A DNA stretch of 64,000 nt from Kitagawia praeruptora (lineage: Eukaryota > Streptophyta > Magnoliopsida > Apiales > Apiaceae), in assembly GCA_037693485.1 (NCBI GenBank), contig CM075346.1:122934001-122998000 (forward strand), written 5' to 3'. How positions within the stretch are numbered: position 1 is the first letter of the stretch; every line of letters begins with the position of its first letter. Position numbers and translations under genes: made by a program. Shown here piece after piece: positions 23,634 to 34,544 of this stretch. The notes under the pieces are model-generated. The model ran no database searches. It was not told the origin of the DNA and was given only the letters and a program-made list of their open reading frames with translations.

Positions 23634-24925
23634 TGTTGAGTATTGAATACGGTAAAAGAATACAGAGGGGGGGGTGAATGGATTCTTGAACTTTTCTTTG
23701 ATTGAGTCTATGTAGCAGATAAGTGCCTGTGTGTGTAGAAGTGAAGGTGCGGATAAGTAAACAACACAAGACACAATATCACTTTAATCTAATGTATTAT
23801 TAGAAAAAGGTTGCTACAATCTGTGAATACAAATGGTAGTATTCTCAGCTTCGTTTTTCTCAAAGAGATATGGCTTACAGTGTATGAAAAACTTGACTCA
23901 CAAAAGTTACTAAGTTATGAAGTGAGGCTGTGTCCTTATAGAACATGGATACAGCCTACTTACTGCAAATAAGGTAGCTAAACAAATTACTTTCTAGTCT
24001 GTCTATCCTTTTTGAGTAAGTGTCCAAACGGTTACAGATTTGACTTTGCAAAGCCTGTTTAGATCCACTTCTTTAGCTCCTTGTCTCTTCTATATCTCTC
24101 CAAGCTTCCTTGTAGGCTTTCCAGAGCACGTTACAGATTGTGGTCCATAAAGTGCATTGGCTTGTTGCAGGTTTCTGAATTGTACAATTTCTTCAGTATT
24201 TTGTCTCCAAGACTGTATTCGAGAAGTGACTAAGTAAGTGATTCGAGAACTAGAATTGACTTGATCGATAACTCTGAGTTCTCGAATACTGTTATAATGA
24301 CATATCGAACCACTTCTCGAATAGCTCTTTTCCATCAGGATTCCTTGAGTTGTCGAATAGAACATTTGACTTATTGAATCCTCGAGTTGTCCAATAGCTT
24401 TCTGAGTCCTTGAGATATCGAATGGAACTTTGACTTGTTGACTCTTTGAGAACTCGAATACCATCTTGACTTGTTGACTTCTTGAGTTCTCGAATAGAGT
24501 AGTAGACATATCGAATCCCTGAGATATCGAATGAGATATCGAACAGTGTATTCAGAGATATCGAATAGTGTCTTGAGATATCGAATCCCTGACTTCTCGA
24601 ATGCTGGACTTCTCGAATGGACAAATATACTTCTCGAATTGGTACTTAGGCAAATTCTTCATTTCTTCAAATCCCAACTGTGATTATTTTGACAGTCTTT
24701 AACTCCTTGCTTGAGGCATGAACCTTGGAACTTCTTTCAAGCATTATTCTAGACTCTATTTGTACAATTACACAACTAGGATTTGATGCCTACTACAAGT
24801 ACAATACAAACAGAAACTCTACAACTAGAGGTTCCCTCAGTTAAGAGGTCATGTAAGTAATGCAAAGCATTACAAACAATTAGGCTTGTTATTAGATGTG
24901 TACAGGCATGCCTCTGTAACCAACA
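23634..24925 (-). mobile_element. Solo LTR of a Sirevirus-type copia element
   Basis: Read on the minus strand it begins TGTTGGTTACAG and ends ACTCAACA, and is flanked by a perfect 5-bp duplication GTCCA (23629-23633 and 24926-24930). Near its 3' end it has the C-rich signature (ttcacccccccctctgtatt) that the Sirevirus at 51914 also shows (ttcaacccccccttctgc). No internal sequence remains, so it is the product of LTR-LTR recombination. About 24210-24640 is saturated with TCTCGAAT/ATATCGAAT words; open frames there are by-products of the repeat. Confidence 0.85.
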
Positions 24926-24931
24926 GTCCAT

Positions 24932-25328
24932 CCACGATCCCCTATTCCAGGAGCCATTCTTGGTAACAAGGAATTCATAGATACAATGTAGTACTATTTG
25001 TTAATCTGTTGTAGGACTGTTTTTTATTCAGCATATAGTAATTTTGTTTATTTGTTGAATGTCCTGCGGCTGCTTAGAAATTGGATGGGTGTTTCCCGTT
25101 GTATTTTCTTAGTTGGTTGTTTGTTGTGTCATTTGTTTATTGATCATATGTTACAACTTACAATGAAAATTTGCGAATTGTTTATTAACTACTTCGAATA
25201 GTTATTTGCGTGCATTTATTCTTTTTCGTGTTGCAATATCAACACCTATGTAATTAGATTTGATACGTATAATAAATTACAATTTAACAACTATATGTTT
25301 ATGTTTGTCATATATATTAAATGAATAA
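24932..25328. other. Short intergenic gap
   Basis: T-rich DNA between the solo LTR and the next LTR element. The frame at 24998-25201 is low-complexity and not supported. Confidence 0.5.
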
Positions 25329-27670
25329 TGATACAGAACATGATGTTCTTGTAATAATATGTAGTAAAGACAAATATAAAGTAACCTCTGAATCTCCAAT
25401 GATGGAGAAATAAACCTCAAAACTCTGAATCTTTGAAGAAGGAAAAACAAAACTCTAACTCTGAATCTCCGAATGGAGAAACAAAACTCAAACTCTGAAC
25501 TCACTCCTGAATTCGATTCTCAAAGCTACCGAATAGCCAAAATTTTATTATCAATATCGTCCCCTCAAAAGATTACAAGACAAGAGTATTTATAACCCTT
25601 ATTCAGATTGGAATCTAAAAGAAATTCAATATCAGCTAGGAATTTAACTAATATCTGAACCCAACTAAGAAACCCATCAAAATCCTGATCCAACTTGAAA
25701 ATAAAATCCTAAGTGCTTAAAATAAGAAAAACCCTTTAAAGTGAAAGGTAAAAACTTGCAAGCCAAATATCTACTTTCTCAATAAGGTCCATAAACAGTT
25801 GGACTTATTATTAAGAAACTAAATAATTAGAACTCGTTTAACTAATACATGTGATATATTTCCTGAATACTAGATATGAATAAAGTATATAGAAACTCTA
25901 TATTACTTCCACTTCTATTCCTCATCATTCTCCCTTTGTTGGAAAAAACTCGCCCACGAGTTTTATAGAACACAATGATTACCGTGCACGACTTAGAAGG
26001 ATCCAGAAAAAAAAATCGCACATCTTAAAAAACGACGAAGGTGCAAAGAACTGTGAAAACATGCTTTTAGGTGAAGGCATCTTAATCAAGGATTCTGGAA
26101 TTATAAAGTCAATATGTTCGAGCTCAATGATATCATCTATTTGTTTTTCTCAAACAAGGAAAACTTTCTCCACATGAGATTTTTCACCTTTATCAACATC
26201 AAGAACCTCACTACTCTCGTGCTCTACACAACTTGAAGATTGTGGTATGATCATATTATCATTATCTGATTGATTTTTCACATGTGTATCTTCAACTTGA
26301 ACAATATCCCTTTCAACTTCATCTCTCTTGACTACTTTATCTTGTGTGTATTCCTTAGGACCAAAGCAATTATTCAATTTCCCTTTCATCTCAGTCCAAG
26401 TTTTGATTCTAGGAGCGCTTTCCTTCATGAGCTTCGTCTTCAAAGTGTCAAACCATAGAGATGCATATCTTGTTAGCTTTATGTTGGCAATTTTATAAGA
26501 CTTCTGATCATCAAAACCTTTATAGTCAAATATTTTTTCCATCTATCTCACCCATTCTAAGAAATCCTCGGCATCACCTGCTCCACTAAATTCTGGTACA
26601 TCCCACTTCAAGCTTTTATCATCGTCATTGTTGTTAGTGGGTGGAGGGTTTCTTGTAAAGCCTCCGCAAAGAGGTGTATTTTCTACCGTAGCAATAACCC
26701 CCTCAATCCTCTCGTTTGTAGCTTGTAAACCATCAATCTTCTCGTTTGTAGCTCGTAAACTTGCCTTGATCTCTGCTTGTTTCTCTGCCATATAAGCAAT
26801 TTGCTCAGTAATATTTTTAAGAGTTAACATCAAGAAATCTCCAACCGATCCTTCAAGTTTTAAATCTTCACCCCCTGCCATTAACGTGCAATAGTTCCGT
26901 GAACAGTGCCGTGAATTGCCGATGAACAGTACGCGTGAACAGTATCAGCGAACAGTGCCCGTGAACAATAACTTTTTTTTTTTGCGAAAGCCCTAGATCT
27001 CCTAACAATTACGAAATTGATGGAGAAACCTTGGCTCTAATATCAAATTGATACGGAACATGGTGTTCTTGTAATAATATGTAGTAAAGACAAATATAAA
27101 GTAACCTCTGAATCTCCAAAGATGGAGAAACAAAACTCAAAACTCTGAATCTCCAAAGAAGGAGAAACAAAACTCTAACTCTGAATCCCCGAATGGAGAA
27201 ACAAAACTCAAACTCTGAACTCACTCCTGAATTCGATTCTCAAAGCTACCGAATAGCCAAAATTTTATTATCAATATCGTCCCCTCAAAAGATTACAAGA
27301 CAAGAGTATTTATAGGCTACATAAATAACCTTATTCAACCCTTATTCAGATAGGAATCTAAAAGAAATTCAATATCAGCTAGGAATTTAGCTAATACTTG
27401 AACCCACCTAAGAAACCCATCAATATCCTGATTTAACTTGAAAATAAAATCCTAAGTGCTTAAAACAAGAAAAACCCTTTCAAGTGAAAGGTAAAAACTT
27501 GCAAGCCAAATATCTACTTTCTCAATAAGATGCATAAACAGTTGGACTTATTATTAATAAACTAAATAATTAGAACTCGTTTAACTAATACCCACGATAT
27601 ATTTCCTGAATACTAGATATGAATAAAGTATATAGAAACTTTATATTACTTCCACATCTATTTCTCATCA
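25329..27670 (-). mobile_element. Non-autonomous Ty3/gypsy-type element, gag only
   Basis: Two LTRs (25329-25927, 599 bp; 27049-27670, 622 bp) share most of their sequence but differ by many substitutions and small indels. The element is flanked by AATAA on both sides (25324-25328, 27671-27675). On the minus strand the LTR is TGATGAG...CGTATCA. A degenerate initiator-Met primer site (tgatattagagcc) follows the right LTR, and a purine tract (aaagggagaa) precedes the left one. The 1.1-kb interior encodes only gag remnants; protease, RT and integrase are absent. Confidence 0.85.
26150..26881 (-). pseudogene. Retrotransposon gag remnant
   Basis: The first frame (26881-26543, from MAGGEDLKLEG) carries a coiled-coil-like NEKIDGLQATNERIEG stretch and ends in FSGAGDAEDFLEWVR before a stop. 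The same frame continues from 26542 (MEKIFDYKGFDDQKSYKIA, then YASLWFDTLKTK), the retrotransposon gag fold, to 26150. A nonsense codon therefore splits a single gag, and the zinc knuckle and everything after it are missing. Confidence 0.8.
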
Positions 27671-28054
27671 AATAATCTCTTATTTATTAAGTAAATATTT
27701 GGGCATCATTTATATGCATGGTTTGTTAGATGTTGAGATGCTTGTTGCATAATTATTTTCACTCAATCAATCTTTGCTCAAGTCAGCTCAATTCATCACA
27801 TGCTTGCCATTATTTGCAATGCTTAATCTTTACACTGATACATGTGAGTAACACTTATTTGAAGTTTTTTGTGTTGGTTGTGCTAGCGATGTTTGTTTAT
27901 ATTTCCTTTTTTATTTTTGGCAAACTAAGCTGTATGGTGTGATATGGAAGTTAAAAGTCATCACAAGTCTTTCCTTGTTATTGTAGGTTTCAAACTACTT
28001 ATAATTTACAGAGAAAAGATTTAGGTAAATATCAAATATCTTAGGTATTTATTA
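27671..28054. other. Intergenic, no gene seen
   Basis: AT-rich DNA between the gag-only element and a small MITE. The frame at 27730-27942 is not supported by any recognisable domain. Confidence 0.5.
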
Positions 28055-28255
28055 TAGAGTAATGCTAGGTAACCCAAATTGGTATCCAAAAAATACTCCA
28101 AATGATGTGGCAGATTGGAATATTTTGATTGGGGAGATTGGTGTGAATGCATATGCATGAGATCCATTTTATTATAACCAATTACAATCACACATTTGAC
28201 ATTTGGGAATATTTTTGGGTACCAATTTGAGGTACCTAGCATTTTCCTTTACTAT
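28055..28255. mobile_element. Small MITE with about 30-bp inverted repeats
   Basis: The left end aatgctaggtaacccaaattggtatcc is inverse to the right end ggtaccaatttgaggtacctagcatt. The interior is about 140 bp and non-coding. One end of a related copy is seen at about 445-480. Confidence 0.7.
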
Positions 28256-28489
28256 ATCCTTTTGGTACACGAGAGGTTCTCATTTGTCAAATTTGCAAAT
28301 GTTAATTATGTTTTCTCCTCCCATTTACCCCTAAAAGTTGAAATTCTTATACCAGAACAGTGTCAATTATCATGAAGATGACTAGACCAAGTAGTTGCGT
28401 GATTCTAGTATTAATAGTATTGTTATGATTTCCACATAAAAGATTTCTCGAAAAGTTAAGGCAAATTAAGATCGTCCGTCCTATAAAAA

Positions 28490-30425
28490 ACCAAACCAAA
28501 CATACCCAGTATATCCCGTTCAGAGCAGGGTCTGGGGAGGGTAAGTTATACGCAGACCATACCCCCACTTAAGGGCAGGGAGGCTGTTTCCGTGAAGACC
28601 CTCGGCTTAGTGCACGACATAAAAAGTGGGTGATATATACAAAGGAATCAGATAATGAATACGACACTGTCCAAAGTAATACCTGAGCCCATGGCGTTCT
28701 CCACATGGGACATACCTGCGAGGGTTAAATGTTACTTAGAACTTGATGTGATTCACTTCACCGGCTTCTGAGGATAGCTCCGCTCGAACCCTCCTGAATA
28801 CAATCTCCCTGCCAAAAAAAACTAAACCACAAGCAACAAACAGTCAAAAATTTAAAGTTAAACGGGACAACCCAACTCTAAGACAACGCTAAACGGGACA
28901 ACCCCACCCTCAGACTCTCAACAACTGAACCACTCCCTAAAAGAGAATCCACAACTCTGATATGGTGCCTCCAAGAGGACCTGTCCGCGGTCATGCTCTC
29001 GTTTAGGTTTAAGTCCTTCAAATCTAACCGAAGTTGATCTTCCCAAGTTCTCCTCGGTCTACCTCTCCTTCTCACTCCTGCTACCGAGAGACTCTCTACC
29101 CTCCTTACAGGCGCTGAAGCCTTCCTCTTGCGAACGTGACCGAACCATCTTAATCTCCCTTCCCGAACTTTCTCAGAAAAAGGCGCAACTTCAAATTCAT
29201 TCCGAAAAACAGCATTCGGAATTCTATCCAGCATAGTGCGCCCACACGACCAACGCAACATTCTCATTTCAGCCGCTTCCATCTTGCTCTCCAACGCTTT
29301 CTTCCCCGCCCAACATTCGGAGCCATACAACAACGCAGGTCTGATTGCTGCTCTATAGAATTTACCCTTCAATTTTAAAGGGACTTTCCTGTCGCAAAGC
29401 ACTCCTGAAGCTGCTCTCCATCTTAGCCACCCAGCCTTGATACGATGGGTTACATCACTCTCCACCTCTCCTTCCTTCTGAATGATAGAACCCAAATACT
29501 TGAACTCATCCGTGCGGGGAACAATCTGATCTCCAATCATAACCTCAACCCCTTCCTCGGTGGACTCACCACTGAAGTTACACCAGAGGTACTCGGTCTT
29601 AGATCGGCTCACACGCAGGCCATGGGATTCCAAATTAGATCTCCATAACTCCAACTTAGCATTCACCTCCCCTCTCGACTCCGCCACTAACACAATGTCA
29701 TCAGCAAAAAGCATGCACCACGGGACTTCATCTTGGATCCCCCGCGATATGACATCTAGTATTAGGGCGAAAATGAGCGGGCTTAGTGCCGACCCCTGGT
29801 GCAACCCTATCCCAACCGGGAAAAAGTGGGTATCGCCAACTGAAGTCCTAACGCAAGTCGTAGCTTGACAGTACATGTCTTGGATCGCCCTAACGAACAT
29901 AGATGGCACCCTCCTCTCTACCAGACTCCTCCAAATTACATCACGCGGGATGCTATCATAAGCTTTCTCAAGATCAATGAACACCATATGAAGGTCCTTA
30001 CGCCTTTCCCTAAACTTCTCCATAAGGCGACGGACGAGATGAATACCCTCAGTCGTCGATCTCCCAGGCATAAACCCAAATTGGTTCTCTGAGATCTCTA
30101 CCATTCTTCTCAACCTGCCTTCAACCACTCTCTCCAAAAGCTTCATAGAATGACTGAGTAGTTTAATACCCCGATAGTTACTACAACTCTGGGCATCACC
30201 TTTGTTCTTGAAAAAAGGCACCACAATACTGCGCCTCCACTGCTCTGGCATCCTAGCATCTCTGAGGAGAATGTTGAACAAATCTGCTTGCCATTGAACA
30301 CCTACCTCCCCCAGGCAAATCCACACCTCGATAGGGTATTTGGTCCGGACCAACCGCCTTAGCTCTACCCATCATTCGAAGGGCGCCTTCGAAAAATGTT
30401 TGCAAATGATCTTGAACAGGGAATA
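28490..30425 (-). mobile_element. 5'-truncated RTE-type LINE
   Basis: This is a non-LTR retrotransposon copy running right to left. It keeps the C-terminal two thirds of the reverse transcriptase frame, a 3' untranslated region (28877-28620) and a conserved tail (about 28620-28500). The tail ends in TTTGGTTTGG-type repeats instead of poly(A), as in RTE elements. The 5' part, including the endonuclease domain, is missing beyond about 30425, the usual result of incomplete reverse transcription. The tail is shared with the SINE at 19402-19657. Confidence 0.85.
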
Positions 30426-30474
30426 GAAAATGACATAATATAAAAAATTTGAATCTTTCTAAAATAAAATACAT
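28878..30474 (-). pseudogene. RTE-type reverse transcriptase, truncated and frameshifted
   Basis: The main frame (30353-28878) has the RT signature of RTE LINEs: NYRGIKLLSHSMKLLE, NQFGFMPGRSTTEGIHLVR, FIDLEKAYDSIPR, GLHQGSALSPLIFALILD and the catalytic FADDIVLV. A C-terminal region with RLRWFGHVRKR and RPRRTWEDQL follows. The preceding part (AKAVGPDQIP) lies in another frame near 30350, so a small indel separates them. No endonuclease domain is present. Not functional on its own. Confidence 0.88.
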
Positions 30475-30597
30475 TTAGTATGTACTCTCTTCGTTTCAAA
30501 ATACTTATTCACTTCGTTTCAAAATACTTATTCACTTTTTAAAAATTACGAATATTAAAAAATTATGTAACATTGATAACAAAATCCATTTATAGAA

Positions 30598-31010
30598 CAA
30601 AGTTCAGTGGAGACCATGTTTTTTGTGAAGTCCTGGAGTCCACCTTTGTTCTGTATACATTCATTCGCATTTAACAATGTTTTACCAATGCAAAACGCTT
30701 TCCTCCTAAACATGACCGTAAACTGCTCCGAAACTTGCCTAAACATCTCATGAATTAATTTTCAAAATATTGTTCTTGAACACTTGGTTCTGCAAAATAA
30801 AATTTGTTCTGCAAATTCAATATTTTGTCGTTGCGGGTAATATAATGTATATTTGTGATGGATTTCGACGATATTGTAGAAAAAACCTAACTAATCTTGG
30901 TGATGACCATAGAAAATTGTTAAATGCAATGTAAAATGATGATAAATGTATGCAGAACAAAGCTGGACTTCAGGACTCCACAAAAAACATGGTCTCCACT
31001 GAACCCAACT
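30598..31010. mobile_element. MITE with about 60-bp terminal inverted repeats
   Basis: The left arm (gttcagtggagaccatgttt, then tgaagtcctggagtccacct) and the right arm (inverse: tggacttcaggactccac, then aaacatggtctccactgaac) match over about 60 bp with a few differences. The interior is AT-rich and non-coding. Frames read across the left arm are artefacts. Confidence 0.8.
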
Positions 31011-31083
31011 CATATATATTCATATTTGTTGCATTGACTATATTGATTGAATAAGTGTTTATGGTGTAGAGTTAGTCTTGAAA

Positions 31084-31811
31084 TCTATACTATACTATAA
31101 TAAGCAAAAAGGGGTATAATTTGTAGTTGGTTACCCCCTCTTTTTGGTTATCCCATTTTTTGGTTATCCCACAATAAAAAAAGAATTTAAAAAGAAAAAA
31201 ATAATAAAAAAACATCAAGGGGATAAGCAACAAAAGAAGGCAGACCCCTCGGACTCTAACACATCAAAAGATAAAGAACACCGCATATCTATCTACTGAA
31301 ATCTTAAAGGTAGTCACTATCTATACTATTATATTAATATTAAAGCCGAAACATTAACTTACCGGAGGAAGCTGAAATCTTAAAGGTAGTCACTATCTAT
31401 ACTATTATATTAATATTAAAGTCAAAACATTGAAAAGTTTTAAAAATTTTGATTTTCGGATTATAATTATAAAAGCTATATACCTTTTAATTATAATGTT
31501 GATTTTATAATGAGTTTAATTTCAATAAATAATATAATTTTATATTAAATGAGTTTGGTTGGTCGGTACGGTACTTGTTGATTTTACTTATTTACCCTTA
31601 CTTAATTATAGATAAAATCCATATTTAAAAAGGTATATAGTGTCTTTAATTATAATTAAAAGGATATTATATATATTATTAATAATATATATAATTATAT
31701 ATTTTAATAATATATATTATAATTATATATTATTCAAATATAATATGTTTTATTAAATAAATTTTATAACTTATCCAAAGAAACTCGTGCTTCGCACGGG
31801 TTATAAACTAG
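31084..31811 (+). mobile_element. Helitron, with nested or duplicated 5' ends
   Basis: It starts TCTATACTATACTATAATAAGC after A and ends with the hairpin ctcgtgcttcgcacgggt, a spacer and CTAG before T (31812). Further start-like sequences (TCTATACTATTATATTAATA) occur at about 31318 and 31396 within a 77-bp tandem duplication (31297-31450). Either two Helitrons are nested here or the 5' end was duplicated. No Rep/helicase coding. Confidence 0.7.
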
Positions 31812-31903
31812 TATAAATTAAAGACTAAACAATTGTATGTGATTTAGATTGAGTATTGAAAATCTATACTATCTAGACTATTATGCTATAATAAGCATAT
31901 CTA

Positions 31904-32320
31904 TCTATACTATATGATAAGTGAAAGGGTGTATAATTTGTAGTTTGGTTAACCCCCTATATATTTTGATTCCTCATTTTTGGTTATCCCTGATTCACAA
32001 TCGTTAGATCTTCAACTCAAATAGATCATAATCGTTAGATACAAACAATACTAAAAGTTGGAGGTCTAAGGTTCGAATCTCGCCAACAACATTTTAATAT
32101 AAAATTAATACTAGATTATGTTATATAGAAGGGTTGAAGGTTCGATTCCCACCAACAGCATATTAATTTAGATTTAATACTAAAAATTATTTATATACAA
32201 ATGTCTAAAATTTGAATTCTCCCAACATATTAAAGGTAATATTTATAATATTATATATAATAAACTATAAATAAATTAAAAAAATACAATAACCCGTGTT
32301 TTGCACGGGCTATATGATAG
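31904..32320 (+). mobile_element. Non-autonomous Helitron
   Basis: The start TCTATACTATATGATAAG follows A. The end is a hairpin (cccgtgttttgcacggg) with a spacer and ATAG before T, a mutated CTAG. Body sequence near the start (gtataatttgtagtttggtt) is shared with the neighbours at 31084 and 32322. It contains two B-box-like words (ggttcgaatctcgcc about 32070, ggttcgattcccacc about 32128). Confidence 0.65.
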
Positions 32321-32336
32321 TCTATACTAATATATA

Positions 32337-32582
32337 CTCCCCCCGTCCCGCCCATTTGTTAACATTTCAAAATAGGGTGTCTGGCACGCATTTTAAGTTG
32401 GATTTTAAGGATAGTTTCATAACTTATTTTTGAATTTTTTTTGTATAAAAATAGAACAATCCTACTTTTATACAAAAAAGAAAATTTTAAAAATAAATTA
32501 TGAAACTATCCTTAAAATTCACCTTAAAATGTGTGCTAGAAAGTGACAAAAAAATGTTAACAATCGGATGGGACCGAGGGAG
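32337..32582. mobile_element. Stowaway-like MITE
   Basis: Ends CTCCCCCCGTCCCGCCCA and inverse tgggaccgagggag are flanked by TA on both sides (32335-32336, 32583-32584). The two halves (aaggatagtttcataactta and inverse taaattatgaaactatcctt) fold into one long hairpin. Confidence 0.85.
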
Positions 32583-32872
32583 TAATAAGTAAACGGGATA
32601 ATTGGTAGTTTGGTTGTTTGGTTCAACCAAACGTTAAAAGAATAGTGACCGTTAGATATTTACTAAATAGATGATAATCGTTAGATCTAATAATAAAGAA
32701 TATTCTATATTTAAATCCCTCTTATAAAGATCCATGGTTCGAATCCCGTCAACAACAAATTTACATTAAGATTTTATACTATTAGGTTTAAACAATACAT
32801 GTCATTTATTAATATAACAAAATTAAATTATATCCATATAAATTATTAAACTTTACTTTGTTTAATCATATA

Positions 32873-33168
32873 GTCCCTCAGTCCCTTTTTGATTCTTAAC
32901 ACTTTTTCACACTTTCTGACACGCATTTCAAGATGCATTTTAAGGATAGTTCCATAATTTATTTTTAATATATTTTTTTGTATAAAAATTTAAACATTAA
33001 ATTTTTATACAAAAAAAAAAGAAAATTCTAAAAAAAAGTCATGAAACTATCTTAAAAATACACCTTAAATGACGTGCCGAACATCCCTTTTCAAATGACG
33101 TGCCGAACATCCCTTTTCAAATGACGTGCCGAACATCCCTTTTCAAATGTTAAGAACTCACGAGGGAG
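32873..33168. mobile_element. Stowaway-like MITE with 26-bp triplication
   Basis: TA-flanked element with ends GTCCCTCAGTCCC and cgagggag, related to the copy at 32337-32582. Close to the right end a 26-bp unit (aaatgacgtgccgaacatccc plus tttc) occurs three times in tandem (33067-33147). Confidence 0.75.
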
Positions 33169-34404
33169 TAATTTTTAAAATATTTAAAAGTAAGTAATTA
33201 TCTAAAATAACATGTCTTCTTTAAAGTATCACAAACTTTAATCGTTACAATGTGGGTGTATTTAGCGTGTATTTGTTCATTTATTATGTGCATTTGCATA
33301 TCATAACATTGCGAGGCATGTATACATTAGAACAAATATATTTTTTCACTGTAATGTAATATATGTACACAAACATGTATATTCTGGTATTCATAATATA
33401 TTAGAGGTAACTAATTGAAGAATTGGAGTCCTTACTTATCTATCTCAGAAACATAATTGTGTCAACTTCTTTGTCAGTTATAAATATATTGCAGCAAATA
33501 AAGTAATTGAATAGATAAAATAAATTTAAATAAATTTAAAGAAATAAAATGATATAGCATAGCTCAAGCTGATACAAAGTTCTAGCAAAGGATGGAGTAC
33601 TTTTATAGTTTAAGAAAACTTATCGAAGTGTTTCTTAAATCAAGAAGTGGTAGAATGACTTTAATTCACTTTGGATAGATTTTTAGAGGGGGTATATCAA
33701 TAAGATAGTGTGCACCCTGAATTCTTTTAGTGCAACACCAATTCATAAAAATAATGTGAAGAATATTATTTTTTTAAATTATAAAAATTAATTTTCAGAT
33801 ATATGATAACATTAATAATTTTTTTAAAAAGACTTTCTAAATCAGTTTGAATTGATTATGTTTTATTTTGTTTAATCATATAATTTTAAAAATATTTAAA
33901 AATAACCCGTGCTTTGGTTGTAATTAGTTGGTTTGGTTCAAAACAATAATGACCGTATTAATTTTTTTTTTTTTTTTTTGCCGACCGTATTAATTTAGTT
34001 CTATTGTAATTTGTATTCATTCATTTCGGGGGGCCACATTTTTTTAGAGACAAAAGGCGCTGCTGGTGCGAATTTTCGTTATTTCCTACTGATCAGACAT
34101 AGTTTAATTACATATTTTTAATCCAATTCTGTAATATTTACAGAGCAAATCGTTTTAAAATCAAAGAACACAAGTAAATGCTACATGAATGTACAAAAGA
34201 ACCTATACTGCATTTTGCTAGCTTCGACAATCATGCAGCTTCAATCTCTTTACCTTCCAGCAAAGAGAATTGGTAAATACAATAAGAGATTAAAAGAATA
34301 TATCTACATTCCTTTTTGCCTAGCAGAGGAAGGGACTAATACGTGTAACAAATTTTATATACAGGAATCTATGGATGGACCTACGACGAGTAAAAGAATG
34401 AACC
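33169..34404. other. AT-rich intergenic DNA, no gene seen
   Basis: Contains a T18 run at 33962-33980 and low-complexity frames only. The frame at 34185-34409 has no recognisable domain and ends in the 42-bp duplication described next. Confidence 0.5.
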
Positions 34405-34488
34405 ATTGAGGTTGCTAGTCAGCGACTAACCACAGAGAAACCATCCATTGAGGTTGCTAGTCAGCGACTAACCACAGAGAAACCATCT
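34405..34488. repeat. 42-bp direct tandem duplication
   Basis: The unit ccattgaggttgctagtcag...accacagagaaa occurs twice head to tail without obvious differences, just past the stop codon of the RING gene and probably within its 3' untranslated region. Confidence 0.85.
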
Positions 34489-34544
34489 GCACGCTTTGCA
34501 GTTTATGTCCACCATAATGACATCAACATCCTCGATAACAAGCA

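Larger units (their letters stand above)
32322..33915 (+). mobile_element. Helitron interrupted by two Stowaway MITEs
   Basis: The start TCTATACTAATATA is cut by a Stowaway at 32337. The body resumes at 32583 with ataagtaaacgggataattggtagtttggtt, homologous to the adjacent Helitrons. A B-box-like ggttcgaatcccgtc lies at about 32726. A second Stowaway sits at 32873-33168. The 3' end is uncertain; a decayed acccgtgctttgg near 33905 may be what is left of the hairpin. Confidence 0.5.

Noticed and set aside
24090..24624. Minus-strand open frames with SQQVK-type repeats in the solo LTR
   Set aside because: They arise from the repeated TCGAAT word within a defined LTR; no domain, start context or family supports a protein.
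30480..30545. tactctcttcgtttcaaaat duplicated word as a Stowaway
   Set aside because: Only one end is visible and the terminal word is poor; too weak to annotate.
30555..30746. Short minus-strand frame MFRQVSEQFTVMF
   Set aside because: It is translated from the arm of a long-TIR MITE.
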